Made by a program: the position numbers and the translations under genes. 6,394 nt of DNA from Pseudorhodobacter antarcticus (GTDB lineage Bacteria > Pseudomonadota > Alphaproteobacteria > Rhodobacterales > Rhodobacteraceae): assembly GCA_945861995.1 (NCBI GenBank), contig CAMAWZ010000138.1, positions 1-6,394 on the forward strand. Reading direction: 5' to 3'. Shown in pieces: positions 6,065 through 6,394 of this stretch (positions are counted from its first letter, which is position 1; each line of letters begins with the position of its first letter). Under the pieces are notes generated by a model. It worked only from the letters and a program-made list of their open reading frames with translations. It did no database searches and was not told where the DNA came from.

Positions 6065-6394
6065 TTAAACGATGATCACAGTCAGTACAGTTAGCACGAG
6101 CGACCCAACAATCATGCCCCATCCCAGTTTTTCTGCCGTTGGAATATCCAGCCCGTGGCCCGCGTCGAAATACAAATGCCGCAAGCCCGCAAGGTAATGA
6201 TACCAAACGGCCCAAGCGCTGCCCAAAAACACCAAATCGCCAAACCAACTTGTTGCCACAGCATTGGCCAGCGCAAAGGCATCATCCGAAATGGCGGCGG
6301 CGGCCAGCCACCACACGGCCAGCATGACACCCACAATCAGCGCGTTACCCGTGATCCGCGTCAGGATCGAGGTGATCGACGTCAACTGCGGGCG
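6065..6394 (-). CDS. sdhC: Succinate dehydrogenase cytochrome b556 subunit SdhC (5' end outside window)
   Basis: First gene of the operon as seen; haem-b- and quinone-binding membrane anchor. The open frame continues to the right edge, starting at RPQLTSITSIL, so the true start lies beyond 6394 and the TTG at 6385 is internal. The visible 109 residues hold the SILTR motif (S9 and R13, equivalent to E. coli quinone-site S27 and R31). They also hold YHYLAGLRHLYFD, in which H66 is the likely haem ligand; its 57-residue distance from S9 equals S27 to H84 in E. coli. About 18 N-terminal residues are therefore probably missing. Three membrane helices are visible at about 17-36, 51-72 and 91-109. 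Where E. coli has H30, this protein has threonine. The operon promoter must lie further right. Confidence 0.95.
   Translation of the reverse strand, partial: RPQLTSITSILTRITGNALIVGVMLAVWWLAAAAISDDAFALANAVATSWFGDLVFLGSAWAVWYHYLAGLRHLYFDAGHGLDIPTAEKLGWGMIVGSLVLTVLTVIIV

Noticed and set aside
6385..6394. TTG at 6385 as the true start of sdhC
   Set aside because: The frame stays open to the window edge and the upstream residues (RPQ) match the usual pre-helix region of SdhC, so the gene is cut by the edge.

Overview
The window reads as ordinary core-plus-accessory chromosome of an alphaproteobacterium, most likely of the Rhodobacteraceae/Roseobacter type. The reasons are a fairly high GC content, compact gene packing, the gene order sdhC-sdhD-sdhA-(extra genes)-sdhB, and SdhA/SdhB/SdhD sequences of the alphaproteobacterial/mitochondrial kind. 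This placement rests on recognising protein families, not on a database search.

The left part (1-2412) is a small catabolic module. A GH3 beta-glucosidase gene runs leftwards out of the window (605 to 1, 3' end missing). A 128-base gap separates it from a divergent pair on the + strand: a DeoD-type purine nucleoside phosphorylase (734-1447) and an aldo/keto reductase (1444-2412). That pair overlaps by four bases (ATGA) and is probably translationally coupled. The gap holds a perfect 12-base palindrome (671-682), a candidate operator for one or both transcripts.

The right part (2431-6394, all on the - strand) is the succinate dehydrogenase (complex II) operon, read from the right edge: sdhC (5' end missing), sdhD, sdhA, two small putative lipoprotein genes, and sdhB. 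SdhA (FAD) and SdhB (three iron-sulfur clusters) form the cytoplasmic catalytic arm. SdhC and SdhD form the haem- and quinone-binding membrane anchor. The residues for FAD attachment, substrate binding, all three clusters, haem b ligation and quinone binding that fall inside the window are present, so the complex looks functional. The operon promoter lies beyond the right edge. The operon ends in a hairpin whose loop contains the sdhB stop codon, only 18 bases from the end of the convergent aldo/keto reductase gene.

The most interesting point is the pair of short, tightly coupled lipoprotein-like genes between sdhA and sdhB. Each has a lipobox and exactly two further cysteines, and I cannot assign either to a named family. 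No mobile element, CRISPR array, RNA gene, phage gene or defence system was seen, and nothing here amounts to a convincing new multi-gene system.
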